Assembly: GCA_023451735.1 (NCBI GenBank)
Contig: JAEXYH010000101.1
Location: 1-17,196 of the forward strand
Direction: 5' to 3'
DNA length: 17,196 bases
Origin: Pseudomonadota bacterium
GTDB lineage: Bacteria > Pseudomonadota > Alphaproteobacteria > Rhizobiales > Rhizobiaceae
Shown: piece after piece, positions 7,907 through 15,295 of the stretch
How positions within the stretch are numbered: position 1 is the first letter of the stretch
How the letters are laid out: each line of letters opens with the position of its first letter
Position numbers and translations under genes: made by a program
The notes under the pieces: model-generated
The model's database searches: none
The model's input: only the letters and a program-made list of their open reading frames with translations
What the model was told of the DNA's origin: nothing

Positions 7907-9954
7907 GCGACCTCCGCTCTCTTGCGGAAGTGAAGAACGCCCTCGATAATACCAGCGGCATGGGTTTCGGTCGCGATATACGAGTGTTTGAGTGCCGGAA
8001 GTCCAGCAAGCCCGTCGGAGTAGTTCGCAACAATGATGGACTGCGGGAGCGCCTGAAGCATTTCGATATCGTTGCCGGAATCTCCCGCCACGAACACCAT
8101 GTTTTCCGGCAGGTCTAAGAGGCGGCGGACGTAATCAACGGCCGTGCCCTTAGACGCCTTGAGCGGCAGGATATCAAGATAGCGGCGATGGCTGTGGATG
8201 ACGGAAGCGCGAAGGCCTGCCTTCTCAAGAAGGCTCTTTAGCCTCGAGACCACGCCAGCCGAACCATCGCTGAAATAGCTGAGTTTAAAATCGCGCTGTT
8301 CAAGCGCCGCTTGTGGCGTGATGAAGCCGACTTTGCGCAGCAGCTTCTCGATTGCCGATCGATCCCAATCGACGGCGATGCGTTCCGCCCAATCCCGGTC
8401 GTAGTCGTAGGACACGCCGTTCTCGCTTAAATGGTATATTTCCGATCCGACTGATGTGATCATAACTTCCGGGCGCGGCACGTCCTGCTGTTCGATAACA
8501 GCCATAGCGCTATGAAACGAGCGGCCGGTTGCTACTCCGAACGAGAGATCGTTTTGCTGGCGACGCCAGTTACCGAAAGCGTGCAGATGTGGAACGGACC
8601 CAACAAGCGTATTGTCGATATCACTTATTAGGAGCTGCTTCGGATCGTTCGCTTTCACCTTCGGTTTGTCCATCAGTTCCTTGACCAGACCATGATAGCG
8701 CATGCTATGGCGGCCCCAGTCGTAACTTGAGACGGCGCACGCACCAGCACTTGAGTATCGTGTCCAGGTTTGTGTGCAGCCGAGTATTTGCAAGGCAGCT
8801 GATGCAAGTGCTTCTTCGTCCCTTGGGCAGATCAGGACACCGTTGCCGCAGGTCTCAACAATATCGTTAGGACCGCCGCTGTCCGTTGCAATTAGTGGCA
8901 GGCCGACGGCCGATGCCTCCAGAAGCGTCAAGCCAAAGGGCTCGTTAAGCGCAGGGTTGACAAAAATGCCCCTGCGATCGCGGGCAAAGGCGTAATATGC
9001 CGGCACGTCGCAAGGACGGTGCGTCTTCGGATAAGCAACCTTGCCATATAGGTCATAGCTGTCGACGAGATGCAGGATCTCGCGCAGGTTGATCGCAAGA
9101 TCCGGCTCCAGCTCATCAATCTCGTCGCGGTTGCCAGCAATAATGACGAGGTTCGCCGCGTCTTGTAGCGCCTTGGATTTGCCATAAGCCCGCACCAGTC
9201 CAATTAGGTTCTTTTTTGTTACGGGACGGGCGATAGCAAGAAGAACCGGTTTTTGTGGATCGGTTAGAAAACGGCAAAGTTCTGTTTCCACTGAAACCGA
9301 CGAGCGTGCGGCCTGAAAAGCGGCGAGATCGCTCCCGGGCGGAAGAACACGGATCTTGCCGGCATCGTAGTTTTGGTATGGCTTGTACTGCAATTCCGCT
9401 TCGTCACGCGACGAGGCAATAATGAGCGAAGCGTTTTGGAGCGCGCATTCTTCCGCTTCTAGCCGACGGTCCATCGAATGATCGCCGGCCATCTCCGGCA
9501 TGGCCGCGATCTTGACCAGCCCAAGCGAATGACCGGTGAAGACAAACGGAATACCCAGCTCCTTTTTGACGTGCGTCGCGACCACTGCGGCATCGGCGTA
9601 ATGGGCATGAACGACATCCGGGAGGCCGTGTTCGCGTAGATGCATGACCAGTGCCTGACCGAATGCTTCAACTTGCGAGTGCATGTTCTCCTTGGTGACA
9701 TAAGCTGCGTCTTGTGTACGCAAACGTACAATGGAAATCTTGTCGCTGACGCGCTCGTAAGCCTGGTCATAGTCGTCGCCATACCCGTCGAACGCGCGCG
9801 TGGCGATCACGATTTTCGATGCGGAAGCATCCGCCTCGCATGCGCGGACAAGGTCCATGAGATAACGGATATGCCCTCCCGTATCGGCCGTAACCCCGTA
9901 ATTTATATTATTTCCGCGCAGGCACCCTTGAAGTGCGACGTGAAGAACGAACAT
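7888..9954 (-). CDS. sucrose-phosphate synthase fused to HAD sucrose-phosphatase-like domain
   Basis: A 688-residue two-domain enzyme. Residues 1-430 are a GT4 sucrose-phosphate synthase domain: LQGCLRGNN and TADTGGHIRYLMDLVRA at the N-terminus, GHSLG at 141-145, ARPVTKKNL at 242-250, AGNRDEIDEL at 273-282, and the E338-x7-E346 nucleotide-sugar motif (NEPFGLTLLE). Residues 440-670 are a HAD phosphatase: nucleophile and acid Asp445/Asp447 in SDIDNT, ATGRS at 475-479, Lys557 in KLSYF, and GDSGND at 624-629. Together they would make sucrose from UDP-glucose and fructose-6-phosphate via sucrose-6-phosphate. The ATG at 9954 has AGAGG 5 bases upstream; an in-frame TTG at 9975 has no ribosome binding site. 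It is first in the leftward unit. Alternative products such as other disaccharide phosphates are possible since relatives vary. Confidence 0.93.
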   Translation of the reverse strand: MFVLHVALQGCLRGNNINYGVTADTGGHIRYLMDLVRACEADASASKIVIATRAFDGYGDDYDQAYERVSDKISIVRLRTQDAAYVTKENMHSQVEAFGQALVMHLREHGLPDVVHAHYADAAVVATHVKKELGIPFVFTGHSLGLVKIAAMPEMAGDHSMDRRLEAEECALQNASLIIASSRDEAELQYKPYQNYDAGKIRVLPPGSDLAAFQAARSSVSVETELCRFLTDPQKPVLLAIARPVTKKNLIGLVRAYGKSKALQDAANLVIIAGNRDEIDELEPDLAINLREILHLVDSYDLYGKVAYPKTHRPCDVPAYYAFARDRRGIFVNPALNEPFGLTLLEASAVGLPLIATDSGGPNDIVETCGNGVLICPRDEEALASAALQILGCTQTWTRYSSAGACAVSSYDWGRHSMRYHGLVKELMDKPKVKANDPKQLLISDIDNTLVGSVPHLHAFGNWRRQQNDLSFGVATGRSFHSAMAVIEQQDVPRPEVMITSVGSEIYHLSENGVSYDYDRDWAERIAVDWDRSAIEKLLRKVGFITPQAALEQRDFKLSYFSDGSAGVVSRLKSLLEKAGLRASVIHSHRRYLDILPLKASKGTAVDYVRRLLDLPENMVFVAGDSGNDIEMLQALPQSIIVANYSDGLAGLPALKHSYIATETHAAGIIEGVLHFRKRAEVACLSAS

Positions 9955-9959
9955 ACCAA

Positions 9960-9964
9960 CCTCT
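9960..9964 (-). promoter_or_regulatory. ribosome binding site fixing the SPS start at 9954
   Basis: AGAGG on the minus strand, five bases before the ATG at 9954. It rules against the longer frame starting with TTG at 9975, which has no purine-rich element at the right distance. The site also lies within the 30-base gap between the two divergent units. Confidence 0.7.
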
Positions 9965-9984
9965 TTCAGCGACAAGGATACGAG

Positions 9985-11055
9985 ATGCTAAAATGCGCAC
10001 CGGAACGCCCCAAACCGATAAGGGTTGCGCATGTCGCGCCAAGTATCTTCCCCGTCCCACCAAAGGACCACGGCGGAACCGAGCGCGTCATCCATGATCT
10101 ATGTGTGGCGATGCAAAGCCTGGGTTGTGACGTGACTCTGTTTGCTGCGAGCGAAAGCACTACCCCGGTCAAGCTGGTCGGCCGGTTGCCAAGCCTCCAA
10201 TGTCTCGAGACTGAACATGGCTCGGTGCCGCCGTCGATTCCATCGGTTCTGGAAAGCGTCCGCATGGACGAGGTACGTCAGCGACTGGGCGACTTTGACG
10301 TCCTGCATTTCCACGGCGAGTTCTTTCACGCCGCACTTTTGGGAGATCAGCGCTCGAAATCGCTCACGACGATCCACTGGCGGGTGGATGAACTCGATCG
10401 GCAACTGTTTTTCGAAGCATTTCCCGACCTGCCGGTAGCCGCAATCTCGGCGTCACAACAAAGCGGCATCCCACACGCCAATCGAGCTGGCGTCGTTCTC
10501 CACGGTGTAGCAAGAGAGCGATTTGAGCCTTCCTATTCCCCGGGGAGCTACCTGGCATTCATCGGTCGGATGACTGATCAGAAACGACCCGATAGGGCTA
10601 TCGATGTCGCCAAGCGCTGCGGTCAACCCCTCAAACTTGCGGGCACTGTAGATGTCGGAAATCCTCTTTACTTCGATAAGCATGTTCGCTCCAACCTGCG
10701 CGAAGGCATCGACTACGTTGGCCCGGTCGGCGATGCGGAAAAGAACACACTCCTACGCAACGCTACTGCGCTCCTGTTTCCCATCGATTGGCCGGAACCA
10801 TTTGGATTGGTGATGATCGAAGCTATGGCTTGCGGAACGCCAGTGATCGCGTGGAACAACGGCTCGGTTTCCGAGGTCATCGAGGACGGGGTGACTGGGT
10901 TCATCGTTGAAAATGAAGATCAGGCAGTAGAGGCAGTTGGCCGGATCGGTTCACTCGACCGTCGCCAGGTCCGTGCTCGGTTCGAGCAGCGTTTCACGGC
11001 CGAGAGAATGGCAAGGGATTACGTCGATATCTATGAACGGATGCTGTCGCGATGA
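9985..11055 (+). CDS. glycosyltransferase family 4 protein
   Basis: A 356-residue GT-B retaining glycosyltransferase. The N-terminal domain has IRVAHVAPSIFPVPPKDHGGTERVIHDL (about 12-39), the glycine-rich acceptor/donor loop of GT4, and HFHGEFFHAA near 108-117. The C-terminal domain has YLAFIGRMTDQKRPDRAI (about 189-206) and the E271-x7-E279 motif in PEPFGLVMIEAMACGTPVIAW. The frame is open far upstream, but the real start is the ATG at 9985, which has AAGGA six bases before it and matches where family members begin; anything earlier would be antisense SPS sequence. It heads the rightward unit, 30 bases from the divergent SPS start, and its TGA overlaps the next ATG (ATGA). Donor and acceptor are unknown. 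Resembles the common 'glycosyltransferase next to GTs' of rhizobial polysaccharide clusters. Confidence 0.92.
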   Translation: MLKCAPERPKPIRVAHVAPSIFPVPPKDHGGTERVIHDLCVAMQSLGCDVTLFAASESTTPVKLVGRLPSLQCLETEHGSVPPSIPSVLESVRMDEVRQRLGDFDVLHFHGEFFHAALLGDQRSKSLTTIHWRVDELDRQLFFEAFPDLPVAAISASQQSGIPHANRAGVVLHGVARERFEPSYSPGSYLAFIGRMTDQKRPDRAIDVAKRCGQPLKLAGTVDVGNPLYFDKHVRSNLREGIDYVGPVGDAEKNTLLRNATALLFPIDWPEPFGLVMIEAMACGTPVIAWNNGSVSEVIEDGVTGFIVENEDQAVEAVGRIGSLDRRQVRARFEQRFTAERMARDYVDIYERMLSR

Positions 11056-12239
11056 GAACCGCTCTCCTGGCATGGGACTATCCACCGTCACCAAGCGGGC
11101 TCTCGACCGCGGCGCGCGAGATCGCTCAAGCGCTTGCCGGTGAAGGCTGCGACGTTACGGTGTTTACGCTAGATCGAAGCAATACCGAACAAGTCGACCA
11201 CGTGCGCGTCATTGGCTGTGACATCAAGGACGGTTCGGGATTGGGACGCATGAGGAAATGGGCGGCGCTGGGACATCTCGCCGCGCCGCTGCGGTTTCGG
11301 CATTCAGTCTTGTACGAACATTCGAAGCAACCTTTTGAGGTAGTCGAGGCAACAAATTGGTACGCGCCGGGTAGCCTGCTGACTGGAAAACACGGATTTG
11401 CGCTGGTAACGCGCAATTCGACACCAGCCGCATGGTCGCGAGGCGCTGACCTGAAGTCACGTGACCGCATCGATGCTGCGGCGGCGGATTGGCTGGAAAC
11501 CCGCCAAGCGAGGGGAAGTGCCGGCCTTATCTCCAATACAGACGATCACGGAAAGCGGATCGCTGAGCTCTATAGGATCGAGGCAACGGTGCCCCATCGC
11601 ACAGTCGGCCTCTCGTTACCGCCGGATTTGCTGAGCGTCGCTCACTCGTCTCCCTATCCGACCGACGGTACGGTAGTCCGTATCCTGTTTGTCGGACGAG
11701 CCGAAGCGCGCAAGGGCTTCGAAGAGCTTATGGGCGCGATCGAGCTGTTGGCAAAAGAGGTGCGCGGCGGACATCTGGCAGATTTCCACCTCGATCTCCT
11801 CGGCGTACCAGAGTGTGATCTGCCTGCCGCGCTCACTGCTGCAGCCCGCGGCCATGTCACCGCGTGGGGCAGAATGCCAAACAAGACTTTGTATGATCTG
11901 TACCGAAAGGCGCACGTTGTCGCGGCACCTTCAAGATATGAAAGTTTTGGTCTGGTTTACCAGGAGGCAATCGCTTTTGGCCGACCGGTTGTTGCGTCCT
12001 CAGAGGACCCGAGCGCCCGCGAATTTGTCGGGCAATCAGGTGCTGGAATTTTAGCAACTCAGACGACGCCAGCCGGAATTGCTTCAGCGCTGCGAAGTGT
12101 AATCAAGTCGCCGGAAAGGCGCGCCGAGCTTCGTGAGAAGGTCAAGCTAGCATCGGGCCGGTACACCCGGGCGCGCCTCGGCTGCGAGACCATCGACCTT
12201 TATCGCAAGGCAATATCGCACCTCAAACGGAGGCGCTGA
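11052..12239 (+). CDS. glycosyltransferase family 4 protein (second)
   Basis: A 395-residue GT-B glycosyltransferase, diverged from its upstream neighbour. The start (ALLAWDYPPSPSGLSTAAREIAQALA) is the GT4 N-terminal loop; VVEATNWYAPGSLL near 97-110 is the usual inner strand region. The C-terminal domain opens with RILFVGRAEARKGFEELMGAI (about 210-230) and carries E297-x7-E305 in SRYESFGLVYQEAIAFGRPVVAS. These support a retaining nucleotide-sugar transferase with unknown specificity. Translation is coupled to the previous gene through ATGA at 11052-11055, and to the next through TGATG. No signal peptide or membrane segment is seen. Confidence 0.92.
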   Translation: MRTALLAWDYPPSPSGLSTAAREIAQALAGEGCDVTVFTLDRSNTEQVDHVRVIGCDIKDGSGLGRMRKWAALGHLAAPLRFRHSVLYEHSKQPFEVVEATNWYAPGSLLTGKHGFALVTRNSTPAAWSRGADLKSRDRIDAAAADWLETRQARGSAGLISNTDDHGKRIAELYRIEATVPHRTVGLSLPPDLLSVAHSSPYPTDGTVVRILFVGRAEARKGFEELMGAIELLAKEVRGGHLADFHLDLLGVPECDLPAALTAAARGHVTAWGRMPNKTLYDLYRKAHVVAAPSRYESFGLVYQEAIAFGRPVVASSEDPSAREFVGQSGAGILATQTTPAGIASALRSVIKSPERRAELREKVKLASGRYTRARLGCETIDLYRKAISHLKRRR

Positions 12240-12862
12240 TGAGATATCGTGAACAAAACCACCAACCGAGCATAAGCATAGTCGGGAATTGCCCGGCGGT
12301 TGTTGACCGCAGCGAGGCGATCGATGGCGGCAACTGGGTGACGCGGTTCAACAACACTGTTGGTTTCGGGAGTAGTTCGGGCTCGAAGATATCTGAGTTG
12401 GTGCTTGTAAGCCGCGGTGGGCAGGCCGAGGAATGGATCCGTGACCCGGAATTCGTGAACAGGCGGGCGATATCCTCCGCACAGCTCATTACACTGGTTT
12501 TCCCGCATACTGATGATCCTGGCGCGGAATGCTGGTTCGACGAGCTCAGCCAGCTGTTAAAAGAAGCCGGAAAATCGGTGACGTTCATCGACGACGCTGA
12601 ACATTCCTATGCGCGAGAGACGCTCTCTAAGCTGGGAGCTCACCGCGACGCAGCCCTGAGTTCTGGCTTCGTTTACACCCATTGCAAATTGCGTACTTTA
12701 CCGATCGGGGCGCCGCCAATGCACATCTTTGGCTTCTCTTTCGAAGGGTGGGAAGGACATGCATGGAGTGCTGAGGCGGAGTGGTTCAGGCGCAGTGCGT
12801 CAGAGGGCCGCGTACAAGTGCATCCGGTACAATCCCCCTTACAGCCAGTGGTGCGTTCATGA
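12239..12862 (+). CDS. GT29 sialyltransferase-like protein
   Basis: A 207-residue protein that I do not recognise as a named gene, but whose motifs fit the GT29 sialyltransferase fold. Residues 12-50 (SISIVGNCP ... AIDGGNWVTRFNN ... GFGSSSGSK) follow the order of the L motif: VGN, then ID, then V.RFN, then G.K. Residues 158-167 (GAPPMHIFGF) resemble the short-motif end (…YGF), and His174 with Glu179 gives the HxxxxE pattern of the VS motif. Short rhizobial proteins with this VGN...VxRFN pattern are often labelled 'urease operon accessory protein', a name that says little. The ATG overlaps the previous stop by one base and has GGAGG five bases upstream; its stop overlaps the next ATG. It lacks the membrane anchor of animal enzymes. 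Whether the donor is CMP-sialic acid, another CMP-sugar or something else is unknown. Confidence 0.65.
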   Translation: MRYREQNHQPSISIVGNCPAVVDRSEAIDGGNWVTRFNNTVGFGSSSGSKISELVLVSRGGQAEEWIRDPEFVNRRAISSAQLITLVFPHTDDPGAECWFDELSQLLKEAGKSVTFIDDAEHSYARETLSKLGAHRDAALSSGFVYTHCKLRTLPIGAPPMHIFGFSFEGWEGHAWSAEAEWFRRSASEGRVQVHPVQSPLQPVVRS

Positions 12863-13827
12863 ATTCGTTCAAGGGTCGGTGTGGACTGTGCCACGCTCGA
12901 GGTATCCAGAAAACCACGCGAGTGCTTCGGTTTGCCGGGGGTAAAAAGACATATCAGTTGGAATGTTCGCACTGCGGAATGCTTTACGATAACCTTGAGG
13001 CTGCTACCAGAGCAGCTGTACCATTCACAACCAATGGCAATGCAACATGTACGCCCGACCAGAGCTTCGGATTTGACATGTTTACGCTACGCATTCTGGC
13101 TGCCCGCTTCGGGTTGGCCGCCAGACCCTTGAACGCCGCGCAATCCGCGGCGCTGTCTCGCCCACACAGTTCCCTTGCCGGCGCGGCAATAATTACGCCG
13201 CTCGACCACCTCGCTGAAGCGCCTATGACACTCGGCGTAATGTGCAGAGATCACGAGCTGTCATCTGTCCTGGAAAAATGTGCCGGGTTCGGCGATGAAT
13301 TTGCCGAATGTATCGTCGTTGTAGATCAGCCGAACACCTGGCAAACCGCATTGGAAATTCCGCAACACTGCAAAGTGCTAACCCGGCATCTCGATCGAGA
13401 TTTTGGGTCGCAGCGTAGTCACATTCAAGATCTCAGCGAGTCTGACTGGGTTTTGCAAATCGATGCAGACGAGGATCTGACAGTGGAAACGGTAAGAAAA
13501 TTGCGGAGACTTGCAACGCTGGCTGCAGAGCAAGACGTCGTATCGATCGGTCTCCCGCGTAAGAATTTCGTCGGATCTCGCCTTTCAGACCTATATCCCG
13601 ATATTCAATATCGCGTAAATCGACGCGGTGTTCGCTATGAAGGCAAGGTGCACGAGAGACCTATCAGGCCTTGGCAGATAAGCATGATTGCGGTTGGCTT
13701 GGACATCAGTCACGTACTGGACGAAGCGCATGTGGAACAGCGATCGCATCTGTACGACGAGATCTCTCCTGGCAATGGCCGCCTTGAGGAAGAGGGGCTC
13801 CTCACAACAGCGTTTCGCCAAGAATAG
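12859..13827 (+). CDS. zinc-ribbon plus GT2 glycosyltransferase fusion
   Basis: A 322-residue protein with two parts. Residues 1-45 hold CGLC (Cys8, Cys11) and CSHC (Cys36, Cys39), a four-cysteine zinc ribbon. Residues from about 123 form a GT2/GT-A domain: TLGVMCRDHELSSVLEKCAGFGDEFAECIVVVD, then SDWVLQIDADEDL with Asp202-Ala-Asp204 as the metal site, and the late segment YRVNRRGVRYEGKVHERP, whose VHE (264-266) matches GT2 enzymes of the WaaE-like type. Role: transfer of an unknown sugar. The ATG at 12859 overlaps the previous TGA as ATGA; an in-frame ATG at 12781 would lie inside the GT29-like gene. Last gene of the rightward unit. The 45-122 stretch (including NATCTPDQSFGFDMFTLRILAARFG) is not recognised. 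Confidence 0.8.
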   Translation: MNSFKGRCGLCHARGIQKTTRVLRFAGGKKTYQLECSHCGMLYDNLEAATRAAVPFTTNGNATCTPDQSFGFDMFTLRILAARFGLAARPLNAAQSAALSRPHSSLAGAAIITPLDHLAEAPMTLGVMCRDHELSSVLEKCAGFGDEFAECIVVVDQPNTWQTALEIPQHCKVLTRHLDRDFGSQRSHIQDLSESDWVLQIDADEDLTVETVRKLRRLATLAAEQDVVSIGLPRKNFVGSRLSDLYPDIQYRVNRRGVRYEGKVHERPIRPWQISMIAVGLDISHVLDEAHVEQRSHLYDEISPGNGRLEEEGLLTTAFRQE

Positions 13828-13884
13828 CGGGTCGTTACGCTTGACGTGATTTTCTTGCGGAGCCGACCATCAGTACTATTGTTC

Positions 13885-13909
13885 GGAACCTTGCCTCAAG
13901 GCACTCGTT
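13885..13909 (+). promoter_or_regulatory. EcfG/RpoE-type general stress response promoter
   Basis: GGAAC (13885-13889), a 16-base spacer, then CGTT (13906-13909): an exact match to the alphaproteobacterial general stress sigma factor consensus GGAAC-N16/17-CGTT. It lies about 41 bases before the ferritin-like gene's ATG, leaving a short leader. The spacer includes an inverted repeat, TGCCT-CA-AGGCA. Position, spacing and downstream gene type all agree. Confidence 0.85.
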
Positions 13910-13950
13910 CTGTCCCGCCAAGTCAACGGCATCACATGGGAGAGAACACG

Positions 13951-14628
13951 ATGGCTACCGCCGAAAAGTCGACCAAGGACAGCAAGGCTTTAAAGACTGC
14001 CGCCAAGAAAACCGCGCGCGCTTCGGGGACGAAGAGCACTGCCGCGAATGCCGAAACCCGCAAGAAGCGTGCGCAGGCGGTGGCGACCAAATCCGCCGCT
14101 CGAAAAGAAGTAAGGGTCTCTGCGAAGGACACGAAAAGCCTCTCGGAGCTGTTCGAGCACGCGCTCGGTGACATTTACTACGCCGAGAAGAAAATCTACA
14201 AGTCTTTGCCGAAGATGATCAAAGCCGCGGATCATCCTGAACTCGTCGAAGCTTTGACCTCGCATCGCGAGGAAACGGCTGGCCAGATCGAGAAACTCGA
14301 GGCGATCTTCGAGCTTCTTGGCAAGCGCGCCAAAGCTGAGAAATGCGACGCCATCGACGGCATCCTGGAGGAAAGCGAAAGTCTGCTGGAAGATTTTGGC
14401 TCGAGCGTTGCTGCAGATGCTGCGATCATCTTCAGCTGCCAGGCAATCGAGCACTACGAGATCACGCGCTATGGATCCATGCGGGCATTTGCCGATGCTC
14501 TCGGTATAGATGAAGCCAAGCAGCATATCGATGACATCCTCGCGCAGGAGAAGGCTGCAGATGCGAGCCTTACAGAACTCGCCGAAGATTCGGTGAACGC
14601 TGCCGCAACCGAGTACGACGACGAATAA
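13951..14628 (+). CDS. YciE/YciF-type ferritin-like protein (DUF892) with Lys/Ala-rich tail
   Basis: A 225-residue stress protein. Residues 1-58 are a low-complexity tail rich in Lys, Ala, Ser and Thr (runs such as KTAAKKTARASGTKSTAANA), like histone-H1-type or Dps tails. Residues 60-215 are a four-helix DUF892 domain with metal-ligand candidates Glu79 (YYAEKK), His105/Glu107/Glu108 (SHREET), Glu114 or Glu117, Glu167/His168/Glu170 (AIEHYEITRYG) and Glu200. Family members are induced by osmotic, oxidative or envelope stress; their biochemical role is not established. I chose the ATG at 13951 because GGGAGA is 7 bases upstream; an ATG at 13936 would add five residues without such a site. An EcfG-type promoter precedes it and a hairpin follows, so it is probably a single-gene unit. 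Confidence 0.92.
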   Translation: MATAEKSTKDSKALKTAAKKTARASGTKSTAANAETRKKRAQAVATKSAARKEVRVSAKDTKSLSELFEHALGDIYYAEKKIYKSLPKMIKAADHPELVEALTSHREETAGQIEKLEAIFELLGKRAKAEKCDAIDGILEESESLLEDFGSSVAADAAIIFSCQAIEHYEITRYGSMRAFADALGIDEAKQHIDDILAQEKAADASLTELAEDSVNAAATEYDDE

Positions 14629-15295
14629 TCGCACACTCCAATATACAAGGCTGGTCGCGCTGAACGCCGACCAGCCTCTCTGGTATGTCCTGAATGAAGA
14701 AAAATCTTTTCTAGATGCCAGCCGGAATAATTTGCTTCACGTTATCGGCTATTACACGTGTTTGTTTTAAGGGTTGCACGTGATGCATCCAGGCTAGTTG
14801 TTCGGACAAGAACAGCTTGCCCGGCTGAGATCTCTCTCGTGGGTTGAGGTTGTTGGCCAGTCGAATAAACAGGGCAGGGGCAGTCTTGAGCTGGGATATG
14901 CAAAAGCTTTTTCAGACGCATGCCGGGGGATGGCGCGCTCGCTTCGCAGGCGTGGCTAGATATTGAGACCACCGCTAACTTGACATGAAACGCAATCGCG
15001 ACGGATGAGGGGCCGCCGACAGTGTCCGCTTACAACCAATCACTGAGCGCCACTATCTACGTGTTATGATATATTGTCAAAGCTGGATGGGGCTGCGACG
15101 CTGTCGGCCAGTTAGAAATGCGACACTGGCTCTGACGATCAGCCCCCGATCCGACCGGCTGGGCCGGGTTGCAAGGGAGGAGCGGGGGCGGGTGATGACG
15201 CTCCCCTTCGGCTTTAGCTTCCTCAGTAGTAATTATCTCGTTGCCAGCTGATAATCATTTTGCACCGGCATCGGGCGGGTAGGGATCAAAGCGGC
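14629..15295. other. 667-base stretch without a credible gene
   Basis: Besides the terminator hairpin I see no convincing coding region: the longest open frames (76 codons minus at 14742-14972, 61 codons plus at 15066-15251) lack ribosome binding sites and family-like composition. Two weak signals stand out. On the minus strand TTGACA (15080-15075) is followed after 17 bases by GATAGT (15057-15052), a plausible housekeeping promoter with no gene behind it. GCCCCCG (15142-15148) can pair with CGGGGGC (15183-15189), enclosing a smaller GC-rich hairpin. The stretch may be a decayed insertion boundary or hold a small RNA; neither is shown. Confidence 0.5.
14648..14677 (+). terminator. hairpin terminator after the ferritin-like gene
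   Basis: A perfect 10-base-pair stem (AGGCTGGTCG with CGACCAGCCT) and a 10-base loop, starting 19 bases after the stop. The tail is not T-rich, so termination may be inefficient or the hairpin may mainly protect the 3' end. Confidence 0.65.

Noticed and set aside
9640..9984. Extended N-terminus for the first GT4 gene
   Set aside because: The added 115 residues are antisense to the sucrose-phosphate synthase gene, have no family-like sequence, and a good ribosome binding site precedes the ATG at 9985.
10002..10026. GGAAC-N16-GGTT on the plus strand
   Set aside because: It lies inside the GT4 coding region and points away from any gene start; the -10 box has a mismatch.
12781..12858. Upstream ATG for the zinc-ribbon GT2 gene
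   Set aside because: It would overlap the GT29-like gene by about 80 bases, adds unstructured sequence and lacks the neat ATGA coupling seen at 12859.
14742..14972. 76-codon minus-strand open frame
   Set aside because: No ribosome binding site, no recognisable motif and an irregular composition.
15066..15251. 61-codon plus-strand open frame
   Set aside because: No ribosome binding site and no recognisable protein features; it crosses the GC-rich hairpin region.
15251..15290. Resemblance of the sequence just before the unknown gene to an IS21-type terminal repeat
   Set aside because: The likeness is from memory over a few bases; I found no second copy in the window and no IstA/IstB genes.
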